From NCBI RefSeq assembly GCF_018131015.1, contig NZ_JAFCJJ010000016.1, positions 92,354 through 156,353 of the forward strand: a stretch of 64,000 nt of DNA, written 5' to 3'. The notes under the pieces were generated by a model, which made no database searches, was not told the origin of the DNA, and saw nothing but the letters and a program-made list of their open reading frames with translations. Position numbers and translations under genes: made by a program. Within the stretch, counting starts at the first letter, position 1. Every line of letters starts with the position of its first letter. The stretch is from Bradyrhizobium diazoefficiens (GTDB taxonomy: Bacteria > Pseudomonadota > Alphaproteobacteria > Rhizobiales > Xanthobacteraceae). Positions 1-9,123 of the stretch are shown piece by piece.

Positions 1-214
1 CGTTGGCCAAACTCATCACGCCTGGATTGATCGGCACGAGCACGTACGGAACGCGCTCGGAGGGCGCAGTCCTCACCGCAGCGCTGCCACCGACCGAGAT
101 CGCATTCGGCGCGTCTTGCGGGATGAAGCCGCAACCCGCCGTGCACAGCGAGAGCGCCGCGGTCGTAGCGAAAAGCAGCGGGCGCGAATTGACGGGAGGG
201 AAACGCAAAGGCAT
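1..214 (-). CDS. Polysaccharide export lipoprotein (Wza/GumB type), N-terminal part only
   Basis: The gene reads leftward off the window edge, so only about 71 N-terminal residues are visible, starting at the ATG at 214. They form a lipoprotein signal peptide with a hydrophobic core and the lipobox LCTAGC, followed by a segment ending YVLVPINPGV. That last motif resembles the start of the mature part of Wza-type outer-membrane export proteins. Such lipoproteins build the outer-membrane channel for capsular or exopolysaccharide. The glycosyltransferase upstream on the same strand supports a polysaccharide locus. The identification rests on a short stretch, because the SLBB domains lie outside the window. 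Confidence 0.65.
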   Translation of the reverse strand, partial: MPLRFPPVNSRPLLFATTAALSLCTAGCGFIPQDAPNAISVGGSAAVRTAPSERVPYVLVPINPGVMSLAN

Positions 215-348
215 CACTCAATCGTTGCTACACAAACGTACTAAAGAGATACCAGCAGCAAATGTGCGTATCTATGGCGCAATCGCGACAGGGGGATGTT
301 CTCGGAACCTTGTGGCGATTCAGCAACAAAAAATTCAACTATGTTAAT

Positions 349-1464
349 TCAGCGTGCCGTGTTTTTCATCGTCGTGACATAAACATCGGCAAGAGCTGCA
401 TGCGTTTTCTCGATCGAGAAGAATTCGACGAAACGCGCGGAGCCTTTCGCGCCCATTTTCGTCAGATCAAGTTCCATTGCCTTCTCGATGCCGTCTTTCA
501 GCGCCTTCGCACTGATGGGCTCGCAGATGATGCCGGTGACGCCGTCCTCCACGATTTCGGGCAACGCACCGGCGCGAAAAGCGACAATCGCCTTTTTTGC
601 GCGCATCGCCTCCAGCGCAACGAAGCCGAACGCTTCCCAGCGCGACGGAATCACGGTGAGGTCTGCGAGGTCGAGTTGCAGTTCGATCTCCTTGCGGTCG
701 AGCCAGCCGAGCATCCTGACATTGCCGGGAAGCTGAATTCTTTCCCGCGAATTGACGACCGGTGATCCGATCATGCGGATGTCTGCCCGCTCCTTCAGCA
801 TTTCTGCTGCCTCGATGAGCAGGTCGAAGCCCTTCTGCCGGTCAAGTCGCCCGACGAACAGCACCTTCAGCCTGTCGGACTCCCAGTTCGAACGCGATGG
901 CGAGGCTTTTTTGCGCACCGTCGAAAGGCCGTTGACGACGAGGCTGAGGCGATCGTCGGCGATTCCGGCGCGCTGGGCCGCGCGGTATTCGTCGTTCGAG
1001 ACGCAGATGATGCGATCCGTCCGCAGCGCCAGCAGGCGCTCGAACAGGCTGGTGGCGACGCTGCTGATGCGGGACGCTTCGCGCGAAAATGCCCAGCCGT
1101 GCGGGCAATAGACGATCTTCGGCCGCGACGGCATCAGGATCAGGATCGGGCGCAGGACGAGGCCGGCGAAGGTGGAGTGGATGTGGACGATGTCGGGCTT
1201 CAGGCGGCGCACTTCCGCGACGGTCTGCCGCGCCAGGCGAAACAGGCTCGCGAAGTTTCTGCCGGTGCGCTTGAATTGCGAGATGTACTGATCGTCGATC
1301 TCGACGAGTTCGCTGCGGTGGACGGCCGGAACGACGTAGTGAACCTGCCTGAATGTCGTGCGCTGGAGCACGTGGAGTTCATTGAAGTAGGTTGCGATAC
1401 CGCCACGGATCGTCTCGGCAGCGTGCAATATCGTCAATGGTAACTGCGTTTCCGCCATGGTCAA
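349..1464 (-). CDS. Glycosyltransferase family 4 (group 1)
   Basis: A 371-residue protein with the two-Rossmann GT-B layout. The glycine-rich acceptor loop GGIATYFNEL is near residues 21-30, the C-domain opening VLFVGRLDRQKG near 201-212, and the E-x7-E motif WEAFGFVALEA near 276-286 (Glu277 and Glu285), which contacts the nucleotide sugar in retaining GT4 enzymes. There is no signal peptide or membrane segment, so it should act at the cytoplasmic face of the membrane on lipid-linked glycans. It lies 134 bp upstream of the export lipoprotein on the same strand, suggesting exopolysaccharide assembly. Sugar donor and acceptor cannot be read from the sequence. A second ATG two codons downstream is an equally possible start. 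Confidence 0.85.
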   Translation of the reverse strand: MTMAETQLPLTILHAAETIRGGIATYFNELHVLQRTTFRQVHYVVPAVHRSELVEIDDQYISQFKRTGRNFASLFRLARQTVAEVRRLKPDIVHIHSTFAGLVLRPILILMPSRPKIVYCPHGWAFSREASRISSVATSLFERLLALRTDRIICVSNDEYRAAQRAGIADDRLSLVVNGLSTVRKKASPSRSNWESDRLKVLFVGRLDRQKGFDLLIEAAEMLKERADIRMIGSPVVNSRERIQLPGNVRMLGWLDRKEIELQLDLADLTVIPSRWEAFGFVALEAMRAKKAIVAFRAGALPEIVEDGVTGIICEPISAKALKDGIEKAMELDLTKMGAKGSARFVEFFSIEKTHAALADVYVTTMKNTAR

Positions 1465-2100
1465 AAATTAATGCGGTTTCGAACGACGGTGAGTCAATCG
1501 ACGGGCCTTAAAAAAATTCGCGGCGGGCACACGGAATAAGCGTCTTGGGGTCACTTTTTCGCCGCGAGCAATCGACATAGAGGGCAAGAGGTGTGGCTGA
1601 AGGGTGGCCGACGGCCTGTGGGAGCCGGGATCGAGCCTGCGAGGGGCCCAGGTCTCGTCCGATCTAATGGATCGGAGTCCATGCCGACTTCATCGCCGTC
1701 TCACGCCGCGCGCAAAATGCTCCGCTCCGGAATGTTGCCGACCGTGGTCGTGGCCCGGCGGGTCGAGGCGTGGATCTGTATGCGTGGATCGGACTGATCA
1801 ACTCTCTGCTCCGAAGCCCGGCTCGATTGTTGCTGCAGCCGGCGATCGCGGGATTGATGGCTACAGATTGCCATTAAGCGTTGAATTCCAGGAGGCGTAA
1901 GCCGCTGCCTTGCGACCGTCTCGGCCTTCTCGCATGTTTGTTCCTCGAATGGAAGCATCAGTGCACGGCCCCACTTGCATGGATTTGCAATTCTGCGCGA
2001 GTTGGTGTGACCATATCGAGGAGCGGCGCGGACGAAACGCGGGCATGATTTCGTCCCGAATTGGAAATTGCCTCTCCGTCGCACTTGGAGTCGAGACAGC
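1465..2100. other. Intergenic stretch with no convincing gene
   Basis: These 636 bases lie between the divergent glycosyltransferase and epimerase genes and presumably carry both promoters. Several overlapping frames are open but have poor codon usage and no recognisable domain. The only protein-like stretch is a short hydrophobic frame, about 35 codons from a GTG at 1770 to a TAA at 1875-1877. It lacks a well-spaced ribosome binding site. The region may hold gene remnants; I see no RNA gene or mobile element. Confidence 0.4.
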
Positions 2101-2988
2101 ATGACCGACGACACCTGCACGATCCGGAGCGGCGGCCTTACCGCGACCGTCAACGCACATGGCGCCGAGCTGTGCTCGCTGAGGAATGGAGCCGGCGTCG
2201 AATTCGTGTGGCAGGCGGGGCCGGCCTGGCCGCGTCACGCGCCGCTTCTGTTTCCGATCGTCGGCCGCCTTGCCAACGACGAGTTGCGGCACCGGGGCAG
2301 GACGTACCGCATGACCCAGCATGGCTTTGCACGCGACAGCCGGTTTGCCTGGGTGGAGCGCGGCGGAGATCGCTGCACGCTGGCGCTCGATGACAGCGCG
2401 GCGACGCGTGCGCTCTATCCGTTCGCCTTCCGCCTGGTCGCGAGCTACACGCTCGACGAAGCCGGCCTCGACGTTGCGCTGACCATCGTCAATACCGGCG
2501 CGGAGAATTTGCCGGCCTCGCTCGGCGGTCATCCCGCCTTCAACTGGCCGCTGTCGCCCGGTGGGTCCAAGCAGGATTACGCGTTGACCTTCGCCAGCGA
2601 GGAAACGTCCCCCGTCCGCCGCCTCGATGGCGGACTGCTGCGCGCGGCGGCGGAGCCGAGTCCGGTCGCCGGCACGGTGCTTCCCTTGTCCGAGTCCCTG
2701 TTCGCCGAGGACGCCGTCATCTTCACTGCGTCCAACAGCAACTCGGTTCGCTATGCCGCCGGGCAGGGCGCATCGGGCGGGCCCTGGCTCGAATTATCCT
2801 GGCGCGGCTTTCGCGAGCTCGGCATCTGGTCGAAACCGTCGGGCGCGGCGTTCCTCTGCATCGAGCCGTGGCGCGGCTATGCGAGTCCCGCCGGCTTCGA
2901 CGGCGAATTCAGCGACAAGCCGGGCCTGATGCACGTCGCCCCCGGCGCACATGAGCAGCTGTCCTACCGGATCAAGATCGGATCGTAA
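2101..2988 (+). CDS. Aldose 1-epimerase family protein (LacX/YeaD-like)
   Basis: A 295-residue cytoplasmic protein of the galactose-mutarotase superfamily, which interconverts alpha and beta anomers of aldoses or sugar phosphates. Visible landmarks are QHGFARD (His74) and GGHPAF (His144) as the catalytic histidines, and CIEPW near residue 260 supplying the probable catalytic glutamate. The ASLGGHPAFNWPL context is typical of the LacX-like subgroup. The ATG at 2101 is chosen because a GGAG element precedes it and the family fold begins within the first ten residues; an ATG 33 bases upstream would only add a low-complexity extension. The gene converges on the acyltransferase with one base between the stops. 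The real substrate is unknown. Confidence 0.85.
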   Translation: MTDDTCTIRSGGLTATVNAHGAELCSLRNGAGVEFVWQAGPAWPRHAPLLFPIVGRLANDELRHRGRTYRMTQHGFARDSRFAWVERGGDRCTLALDDSAATRALYPFAFRLVASYTLDEAGLDVALTIVNTGAENLPASLGGHPAFNWPLSPGGSKQDYALTFASEETSPVRRLDGGLLRAAAEPSPVAGTVLPLSESLFAEDAVIFTASNSNSVRYAAGQGASGGPWLELSWRGFRELGIWSKPSGAAFLCIEPWRGYASPAGFDGEFSDKPGLMHVAPGAHEQLSYRIKIGS

Positions 2989-2989
2989 T

Positions 2990-4153
2990 TCAGGCGCCGG
3001 CGCCGCGGCCCACGGCAATGTTTGCGTCGAGGCGCGGCGCTGCCTTGGTCACCGGGGCCGTCAGGCGGTGGGCTAGATCCTGCGCGCGCCGCTCGACGAG
3101 ATGCCATGTCGCGCGCGCGACGAGATAGGCGAGCCCCGCGGTGACAACGTAAGCCAGCAGCAGCGAGACCAGCCCGTCCGCGAGCGGCCAGATCCGGTGC
3201 AGGCCGGCGATGACGGCGAAATGCGACAGGTACATCGAATAGGAGTTGCGGCCGAGCGCTTCCAGCGGCTGCAGGCGGATCGCAAAGCGGATGCAGAACA
3301 CCACGCCGGCGCCGAGCACGAGGTTGATCAGAAGATAGTTGAACTCGTGCGAGCCGGTGGCGCGGTCGGCGGCGAAGGACAGTGCGACGAAGACGGCGTA
3401 GATCGCGGCGTCCGATCTGGCAAAGCCGTCGCGCAGCGAGAAGAACAGCGCGCAGCCGACCAGGAAGATCGGAAGCTGGTTCAGGAAACTGATGTGCAGC
3501 GCGTTCCAGACGAAGGCCTCGTGACCCGCGCCGTAATAGGCCGAGAACAGCGCAAAGGCCCACGGCTTGAACAGGCAGACATTGACGAGATGCAGCAGAA
3601 TCGCGAGCGCGAGATAGAGGTGGCGGCGCGACCCGAATGCCGTGATCACGAACGGGAAGACGAGATAGAACGTCATCTCCGCCGCGATCGACCAGTCGCC
3701 GGGCACCACGCTGTTGACGCTGTCCGGCCAGAAGCCGTGCAGGAACGTCGCGGTCAGGATCACCTGGAGCGGGCCGATGCCGTTGGGCGCGTTGTAGCTT
3801 GGCCCCGTGCCGTTGACGGCGAGATAGACCGGGATCGCGATCCAGAACAGCGGCGCGATGCGCAGGAAGCGGCGAATGTAGAATTTTCGGATCGGGTTCG
3901 TTTCCGAGGCGCGCTGCGTCCACATCAGGCACATCGTCATCGCGCTGACGAAGTAGAACACGTTGACGCCGACCCAGCCGCAAACGAAGGTGAAATCGAC
4001 CGCGCGGATGTTCGACGGAAAGGATTGTGAGACGTGGATCGCCATCACGCCGGCGATGGCGAGGCCGCGCAGGAAGTCGAGGCTGTGCGACCGACCGAGA
4101 TGCGTTGCACCTGGCTCGGTCCGACCGGCGGCCAACCGGGCCTGCCCCTGCAT
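2990..4153 (-). CDS. Acyltransferase family 3 membrane protein (OafA/YrhL-like)
   Basis: A polytopic protein of about 387 residues with some ten hydrophobic helices. The N-terminal signature SLDFLRGLAIAGVMAIHVSQ contains the family histidine, and RRFLRIAPLFW marks the following loop. Family members transfer acetyl or other acyl groups to sugars of surface polysaccharides, lipopolysaccharide or Nod factors. The ATG at 4153 has GGAG eight bases upstream. The frame stays open to an ATG at 4264, but the added residues are low in complexity and that start lacks a clear ribosome binding site. The polysaccharide genes nearby are consistent with glycan O-acylation, which is inference. Confidence 0.8.
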   Translation of the reverse strand: MQGQARLAAGRTEPGATHLGRSHSLDFLRGLAIAGVMAIHVSQSFPSNIRAVDFTFVCGWVGVNVFYFVSAMTMCLMWTQRASETNPIRKFYIRRFLRIAPLFWIAIPVYLAVNGTGPSYNAPNGIGPLQVILTATFLHGFWPDSVNSVVPGDWSIAAEMTFYLVFPFVITAFGSRRHLYLALAILLHLVNVCLFKPWAFALFSAYYGAGHEAFVWNALHISFLNQLPIFLVGCALFFSLRDGFARSDAAIYAVFVALSFAADRATGSHEFNYLLINLVLGAGVVFCIRFAIRLQPLEALGRNSYSMYLSHFAVIAGLHRIWPLADGLVSLLLAYVVTAGLAYLVARATWHLVERRAQDLAHRLTAPVTKAAPRLDANIAVGRGAGA

Positions 4154-4421
4154 CACACCTGCTCCGTCGCTTCGCGCATCATGCGCCTGGGATTGCGAAA
4201 TCATAGGGCCGCAGACTGCGATTCCGAAGCCGAACGCTTCCTTTACGTTAACCGGCGGTTGCATCCGGTCGTGTGCGAGAAGGATCGGACAGCCAAATCA
4301 TGCGCTGAACGAGAAATGTGTGACAATTCATAGTCAATCGTCGGAAATCATGACAAATATTGTTTGGGCAGCACAACACGCCTAATACTTCGTCAGGCAA
4401 TTTCGGGGGCTCGAACCAGTC

Positions 4422-5237
4422 GTGAATGTACGTTCACAGGGCGGCGCATTGCGCGACGCGGTGACTTTCCAGGCCGGGCCACAGGCACACAGGATATCGG
4501 GGATCGTGGCAGATACCTCAGTTCAGGACGTGCGGCCCGCCGCGCGCGAGCGGCTGATCGTCGTCGAAGACGATCCGGTGACGCGGACCATGCTGGTCGA
4601 CTATTTCAGCGAGAACAACTTTGACGTGGTCGGCGCCGGCACCTGCGCGGAGTGCCGCCAGGCGCTGCGCGCGCGCACCGATCTCGTCTTCCTCGACCTG
4701 CAGTTGCCCGACGGCGACGGCTTCGATCTCGCCAGGGAAATCCAGGCGACCAGCAACGCGGGCATCATCTTCGTGACCCGGCGCGACACCGATGTCGACC
4801 GCATTCTCGGCCTCGAGATCGCCGGCGACCATTACGTCACCAAGCCGATCAATTTGCGCGACCTGCTCGCGCGCGCCCGCAGCGTGCTGCGGCGGCGCTC
4901 GATCGACCGCAAGGCGGCGCGCAACCACAATTCGATCGCCTTCGGCGACTGGATCATCGACCTGACAAGGCGCGAGCTGCTCGGCAGCGACGGCAAGCCG
5001 GTGGCGCTGACCCGCGCCGAGTTCGACCTGCTCGCCGCCCTCGTCGGCGCGGACGGCCGGCCGCTCAGCCGCGACTATCTGATCGAGGTCGTCAGCAACC
5101 GCCAGGCCGAAGTCGACATCCGCACGGTCGATGCGCTGGTGGCGCGCCTGCGCCGCAAGCTCGTCGGCAGCGGCACGCCCGTCATCGCCACCGTCACCGG
5201 CGTCGGCTACAAGCTCGCGCTCAGCGAGCGGCTCTGA
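4422..5237 (+). CDS. OmpR/PhoB-type response regulator (orphan)
   Basis: A receiver domain is joined to a winged-helix DNA-binding domain. The receiver has the acidic pair VEDD, the phospho-acceptor in LVFLDLQLP (Asp92 from this start), a switch Thr in IIFVTRR and the conserved Lys in VTKPI. The C-terminal domain carries LTRAEFDLL and the recognition region TVDALVARLRRKL, ending in the beta-hairpin VTGVGYKLA. Without the first 28 residues it has the usual length, and a GTG at 4506 preceded by AGGATAT may be the true start. No histidine kinase gene lies nearby, so its partner must be elsewhere. The VTRR/INLRDLLARAR pattern resembles the TorR/ArcA subgroup, but the target genes are unknown. Confidence 0.85.
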   Translation: MNVRSQGGALRDAVTFQAGPQAHRISGIVADTSVQDVRPAARERLIVVEDDPVTRTMLVDYFSENNFDVVGAGTCAECRQALRARTDLVFLDLQLPDGDGFDLAREIQATSNAGIIFVTRRDTDVDRILGLEIAGDHYVTKPINLRDLLARARSVLRRRSIDRKAARNHNSIAFGDWIIDLTRRELLGSDGKPVALTRAEFDLLAALVGADGRPLSRDYLIEVVSNRQAEVDIRTVDALVARLRRKLVGSGTPVIATVTGVGYKLALSERL

Positions 5238-5255
5238 ACCACTGCGACGCCGCGC

Positions 5256-6383
5256 CTATCGCGTCCGTGCACTCTGGTCGGTGGGCGGTGGTTTCTGCGT
5301 TTCGCCGGCGAGGCGGTCATCGATCGCATAGAGCGTGCAATCGGGGGACCATTTCATGCAGCCGGCGAGCGCTTCGCGCTGGGCCTCGTCGACGGTCGCG
5401 AGTCCCGAGCGCCAGCCGTAACTGCCTTTGGGCGACACCGCGAAAGCCTTGTGCGGTACGGTTTCGGCGAGATAGCGCGCGAACGAGGCGCGCGCGGCTT
5501 CCTTGAGCTGGCTGGGGGGTGGCAACGGATCGGGCGGACTGAGGATGTCCCGGGCGAGCCCGCGCTCGCGCAGGAAGGCGTCCAGATATGGTGTCCATTG
5601 CGGTCGGCCCGCCACCGTAAAAAGAGAGTGGCCGTCCTCGCCGTAAGGCGGCGCCACAATGAATGTCGCGTTGCCGCCGCTCCTGCGAAACCCGTCATGA
5701 AGCCGTCGTGCGAGGTCGGGTCCGAAGTACAAGTCATTGGCCGCATAGACCCACAACATCGGCACCCGCGAGGTCTTGCCGAAGCTGGCGAAGGCGCGCA
5801 CCAGCCCGTCCGGATTGCAGACGTCGTTGTCGGCGCGCGAGCCGCGACCGCCGGCAAAATTGATGGCGGCAACGAGGCCGGGCGGGGCCTGCGCGGTCAG
5901 CGCGACGGTGGCGAACCCGCCGGCAGACCCGCCGGCCGCGATCATGCCCGATGTCGTGACGTCGCTCCTGCGCTCCATGGCTGCGATCGCAGCGCGCAAA
6001 TCGGCGATCGCGACGGCGGCCGCCGGCAGAAAGTCGGCGTTGGCACAACCGCCGACGCGACCACCGGGCGAGGTGCCGTAGCCGCGCCGCATGACGATCA
6101 GCGCGGCAAAGCCGCGCCGGGCGAATTCCAGCGCGATGCCGTAATATTTGTGTGCCGACATCGTCGCGCGGTCGTCAAATTTGCGCGGCGAGCCGTGGCT
6201 GAGCAGCGCCAGCGGATAGCGCTTCGTTCCTGCCGGGCGGACCAGGAAGGCCTCCAGCCCCTGCGGCCCCGCCGCCGCCATCGGGATGCGCAGGTCCTCG
6301 GTGTAGTATTCGGCGGCACGTGCCGGCGCGGTGGCGGCGACGAGGCCGGCGATGAGCAGAATCAGCTTGCGTGAAAAGGCCAT
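5256..6383 (-). CDS. Secreted alpha/beta hydrolase (dienelactone-hydrolase-like)
   Basis: The protein starts with a Sec signal peptide (MAFSRK, hydrophobic core, cleavage after PARAA), so it is periplasmic or exported. The mature part has an alpha/beta-hydrolase triad: nucleophile Ser in GGSAGG, an Asp in YAANDLYFG and a His in EDGHSLF. Oxyanion-strand sequence ALLSHGSPRK lies near the start. The C-terminal 80 residues contain two cysteines (GCMKWSPDCTLY) that could form a disulfide. The ATG at 6383 is preferred over one 33 bases upstream because it puts the signal peptide at the N-terminus. The substrate is unknown, with an ester or short peptide most likely. Confidence 0.8.
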   Translation of the reverse strand: MAFSRKLILLIAGLVAATAPARAAEYYTEDLRIPMAAAGPQGLEAFLVRPAGTKRYPLALLSHGSPRKFDDRATMSAHKYYGIALEFARRGFAALIVMRRGYGTSPGGRVGGCANADFLPAAAVAIADLRAAIAAMERRSDVTTSGMIAAGGSAGGFATVALTAQAPPGLVAAINFAGGRGSRADNDVCNPDGLVRAFASFGKTSRVPMLWVYAANDLYFGPDLARRLHDGFRRSGGNATFIVAPPYGEDGHSLFTVAGRPQWTPYLDAFLRERGLARDILSPPDPLPPPSQLKEAARASFARYLAETVPHKAFAVSPKGSYGWRSGLATVDEAQREALAGCMKWSPDCTLYAIDDRLAGETQKPPPTDQSARTR

Positions 6384-6431
6384 GGGCGACTCGAACGTTC
6401 TGATGGCGCGAACCATAGCATGATCGTCCGA

Positions 6432-6577
6432 CCGTCACCCTGAGGTGCGCGCCCTTCGGCGCATGCGCCGGAGGGCAAGCCTCGAAGGGCGACGGCCCCG
6501 CTGCATCCCGGCCGTTCATCCTTCGAGGCTCGGCACCCCGCGCGTTGCGCGGCGTACCTCGCACCTCAGGATGACGG
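6432..6577. repeat. Palindromic intergenic repeat (CCTGAGGTGCG / CGCACCTCAGG type)
   Basis: The outer arms CCTGAGGTGCG and CGCACCTCAGG are inverted copies, and inside them GCCTCGAAGG pairs with CCTTCGAGGC. The element fills most of the gap between the hydrolase and pgm genes and ends in GATGACGGG. Such nested palindromes recur between genes in Bradyrhizobium genomes. It could fold in RNA and stabilise or terminate transcripts. Confidence 0.7.
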
Positions 6578-6701
6578 GATCTGCGCCATGGGCCCGCCCG
6601 AAGGAACGCCCTTCCGCCGCGTGTGTTGTGCCCTTGGCGGGCACCCGGCCGATGCTATGCTGTGCCGCAAATCTCTGCATGACAGGACGAGGGTAATTCC
6701 A

Positions 6702-8348
6702 GTGGCTGATGTTGATCCCGCGGCGGGCAAGCAGGCTTCGCCGGACGCGCTCGCCAACATTCCGCGGCTCGTGACCGCCTATTTCGCGGGCAAGCCCGAC
6801 GTTTCCGACCCGGCCCAGCGCGTGGCGTTCGGCACCTCCGGCCATCGCGGCACCTCGCTGAAAAACACCTTCAACGAGGGCCACATCCTGGCGACCACGC
6901 AGGCCATCTGCGACTACAGAAAAGAGAAGGGGCTGACCGGCCCGCTGTTCATCGGCATCGACACCCATGCGCTGGCGGAGCCGGCGCTCGCCAGCGCCGT
7001 CGAGGTGTTCGCGGCCAACGGCGTCGAGCTCATGATCGACAAGGACGGCGGCTACACGCCGACGCCGGTGATCTCGCATGCGATCCTGACCTACAACAAG
7101 GGCCGCACGTCCGGCCTTGCCGACGGCGTCGTCGTCACGCCCTCGCACAATCCGCCGGAGGATGGCGGCTACAAGTACAATCCGCCGCATGGCGGGCCGG
7201 CCGACACCGACGCGACCTCCGTGATCGAGAAGCGCGCCAACGCCTATCTCGCCGACGGTCTCAAGGGCGTCTCGCGCATGGATTTTGCGAAGGCGAAGAA
7301 ATCTGCCAACGTCCACGCGCACGACTTCGTCACGCCCTATGTTGCCGATCTCGGCAATGTCGTCGACCTCGACCTCGTCAAATCCGCCGGCGTCAATATC
7401 GGCATCGACCCGCTCGGCGGCGCCGCCGTGCATTACTGGCATCCGATCATCGACCGCTACGGGCTGAACGCCACCGTGGTGAACGAGGCGGTCGATCCGA
7501 CCTTCCGCTTCATGACGGTGGACTGGGACGGCAAGATCCGGATGGACTGCTCCTCGCCTTACGCGATGGCGAGCCTGATCGCGATGCGCGACCGCTTCGA
7601 CGTCGCCTTTGCCAACGACACCGACGCCGACCGCCACGGCATCGTGACCCGCAGCGGCGGCCTGATGAATCCGAACCATTATCTCGCGACCGCGATCTCC
7701 TATCTGTTCGCGCACCGCCCGCATTGGGGCAGGGATGCTGCGATCGGCAAGACCGTGGTGTCGAGCTCGATCATCGACCGTGTCGCCAAAAGGCTCGGTC
7801 GAAAACTGGTCGAGACGCCGGTCGGCTTCAAATGGTTCGTCGATGGCCTCCTCACCGGCGGCTTCGGCTTCGGCGGCGAGGAGAGTGCAGGGGCCTCGTT
7901 CCTGCGCCGCGACGGCACGGTATGGACCACCGACAAGGACGGCGTCATTCTCGGACTGCTCGCGGCCGAGATCATGGCGAAGACCGGCCGCGACCCGAGC
8001 CAGCTCTTCGGCGATCTCACCGCCGAGTTCGGCATACCGCATTATGCGCGCATCGACGTCGCGGCGACGGGGCCGCAGAAGAACATCCTGAAATCCGTCA
8101 CGCCCGAGCAGCTCGGCCTTAGGGATCTCGCCGGCGATCCCGTCCGCACCACGCTGAGCAAGGCGCCGGGCAACAACCAGCCCTTCGGCGGCATCAAGGT
8201 CGAGACCGATTTCGGCTGGTTCGCGGCAAGGCCGTCCGGCACCGAAGACGTCTACAAGATCTACGCGGAGAGTTTCCGCAGCACCGAGCACCTGAAGCGG
8301 ATTCAGCAGGAAGCGCAGGCGGGGCTGGCGAAGGTGTTCGGAGCGTAG
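6702..8348 (+). CDS. pgm: Phosphoglucomutase, alpha-D-glucose-phosphate-specific
   Basis: A 548-residue cytoplasmic enzyme that interconverts glucose 1-phosphate and glucose 6-phosphate, feeding UDP-glucose, glycogen and surface polysaccharide synthesis. It shows the four-domain phosphohexomutase order: VAFGTSGHRG near the N-terminus, the phosphoserine loop VVTPSHNPPEDGG, the metal-binding loop NDTDADRHG, the sugar loop GGEESAGAS, and the phosphate loop RPSGTED near the C-terminus. The length matches E. coli Pgm. The GTG at 6702 is chosen because GAGGG lies eight bases upstream; an upstream ATG would add about 38 arginine-rich residues that overlap the repeat. The gene is apparently monocistronic. 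Confidence 0.95.
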   Translation: MADVDPAAGKQASPDALANIPRLVTAYFAGKPDVSDPAQRVAFGTSGHRGTSLKNTFNEGHILATTQAICDYRKEKGLTGPLFIGIDTHALAEPALASAVEVFAANGVELMIDKDGGYTPTPVISHAILTYNKGRTSGLADGVVVTPSHNPPEDGGYKYNPPHGGPADTDATSVIEKRANAYLADGLKGVSRMDFAKAKKSANVHAHDFVTPYVADLGNVVDLDLVKSAGVNIGIDPLGGAAVHYWHPIIDRYGLNATVVNEAVDPTFRFMTVDWDGKIRMDCSSPYAMASLIAMRDRFDVAFANDTDADRHGIVTRSGGLMNPNHYLATAISYLFAHRPHWGRDAAIGKTVVSSSIIDRVAKRLGRKLVETPVGFKWFVDGLLTGGFGFGGEESAGASFLRRDGTVWTTDKDGVILGLLAAEIMAKTGRDPSQLFGDLTAEFGIPHYARIDVAATGPQKNILKSVTPEQLGLRDLAGDPVRTTLSKAPGNNQPFGGIKVETDFGWFAARPSGTEDVYKIYAESFRSTEHLKRIQQEAQAGLAKVFGA

Positions 8349-8351
8349 GAA

Positions 8352-8894
8352 TCAGGCAGGCACGAATGTCAGTCTGACGGCGTCCTCGATCATGTCGCTT
8401 GCGATCAGGCGCAGCGGCGGCCGCGCGCCGGCGAAATAGGGCTTGCCGCCGCCGAGAACGAACGGGCGGAAGTAGAGGCGATACTCGTCGATCAGGCCGA
8501 GGTCGGTCAGGCTTGCCGCGAGCTCCGGCCCGGCGACGTCGATGTCGCCCTCAACGTCGGCCTTCAACCGCCGCACGAAAGCTTCGACGTCGTGAGAGAT
8601 CAGTGTCGCATTCGGACCGACCGATTTCAGCGTGCGTGACACCACCCATTTCGGTTGGCCCCGCCACGCCTGCGCAAAGTCTTGCGCGATCTCGTCCCAA
8701 TCGGAGCGATCCTCGTCCCAGTACTGCATCATCTCGTAGATGCGGCGGCCGTAGAGACAGCCGGCGAGGCCCCAGACGTGGTCGTTGAAATGGCGATGAA
8801 GCGCGGGGCCCGGCATCGGCAGATCCGAAATGCCCTCCGGGCCGGCAACATAGCCATCCAGCGACTGCATCATCCCGAACACGAGTTTTGCCAT
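8352..8894 (-). CDS. Dihydrofolate reductase family protein (RibD C-terminal-like)
   Basis: A 180-residue protein starting MAKLVFGMMQSLDGYVAG, the N-terminal pattern of the YyaP/YwjB-like DHFR-fold group. Further family features are CLYGRRIYEMM, WVVSRTL, the nucleotide-binding strand DIDVAGPELAASL and the C-terminal LYFRPFVLGGGKPYF. The fold binds NADPH, but most members have no proven substrate, and a true folate role is unlikely. The start at 8894 has AGGAAGG six bases upstream. It converges on pgm with three bases between the stops. Confidence 0.85.
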   Translation of the reverse strand: MAKLVFGMMQSLDGYVAGPEGISDLPMPGPALHRHFNDHVWGLAGCLYGRRIYEMMQYWDEDRSDWDEIAQDFAQAWRGQPKWVVSRTLKSVGPNATLISHDVEAFVRRLKADVEGDIDVAGPELAASLTDLGLIDEYRLYFRPFVLGGGKPYFAGARPPLRLIASDMIEDAVRLTFVPA

Positions 8895-9008
8895 CGTCGG
8901 CCTTCCTGTTTCAGCCGGCCCATTGTCGCCTTGTCGGAATGACGGGCGAGCCTGCCGGATGCCGACGCGGCCCCGCAAATTGTTGTCCTCGAACAGACGA
9001 TGAAGCTA

Positions 9009-9024
9009 ATAATGTATACATTAT
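9009..9024. promoter_or_regulatory. 16-bp perfect palindrome, probable GntR/VanR operator
   Basis: ATAATGTATACATTAT is a perfect inverted repeat in an AT-rich patch upstream of the Rieske oxygenase gene. The core TGTATACA is the form expected for FCD-type GntR regulators such as VanR, and such a regulator is encoded in the downstream operon. The same core recurs at 9085-9092, with the two centres 72 bp apart. The link to the regulator is inference. Confidence 0.6.
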
Positions 9025-9060
9025 GTGATAAGAAGGTATTTAGATAAGCAAAAATTCGGA

Positions 9061-9092
9061 TTGAACCACTCTTCGTTCCAGTGTTGTATACA
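9061..9092 (+). promoter_or_regulatory. Probable operon promoter overlapped by a second TGTATACA operator
   Basis: TTGAAC at 9061-9066 and TTGTAT at 9084-9089 are separated by 17 bases and look like -35 and -10 boxes. The palindrome TGTATACA at 9085-9092 covers the -10 box, so a bound repressor would block RNA polymerase. The GTG start of the oxygenase lies 32 bases further on. No transcript start has been mapped. Confidence 0.5.
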
Positions 9093-9123
9093 TATCGTAT
9101 CCATAAGCTGCGGGAGATCGCCG

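Noticed and set aside
3..347. Plus-strand open frame at the left edge
   Set aside because: The opposite strand encodes a signal peptide with a lipobox and a Wza-like start, which explains the region better.
1770..1877. 35-codon hydrophobic frame between the glycosyltransferase and epimerase genes
   Set aside because: It has no properly spaced ribosome binding site, no family and very short length.
6516..8291. 591-codon minus-strand frame opposite pgm
   Set aside because: It mirrors the codon pattern of pgm and shows no protein family feature.
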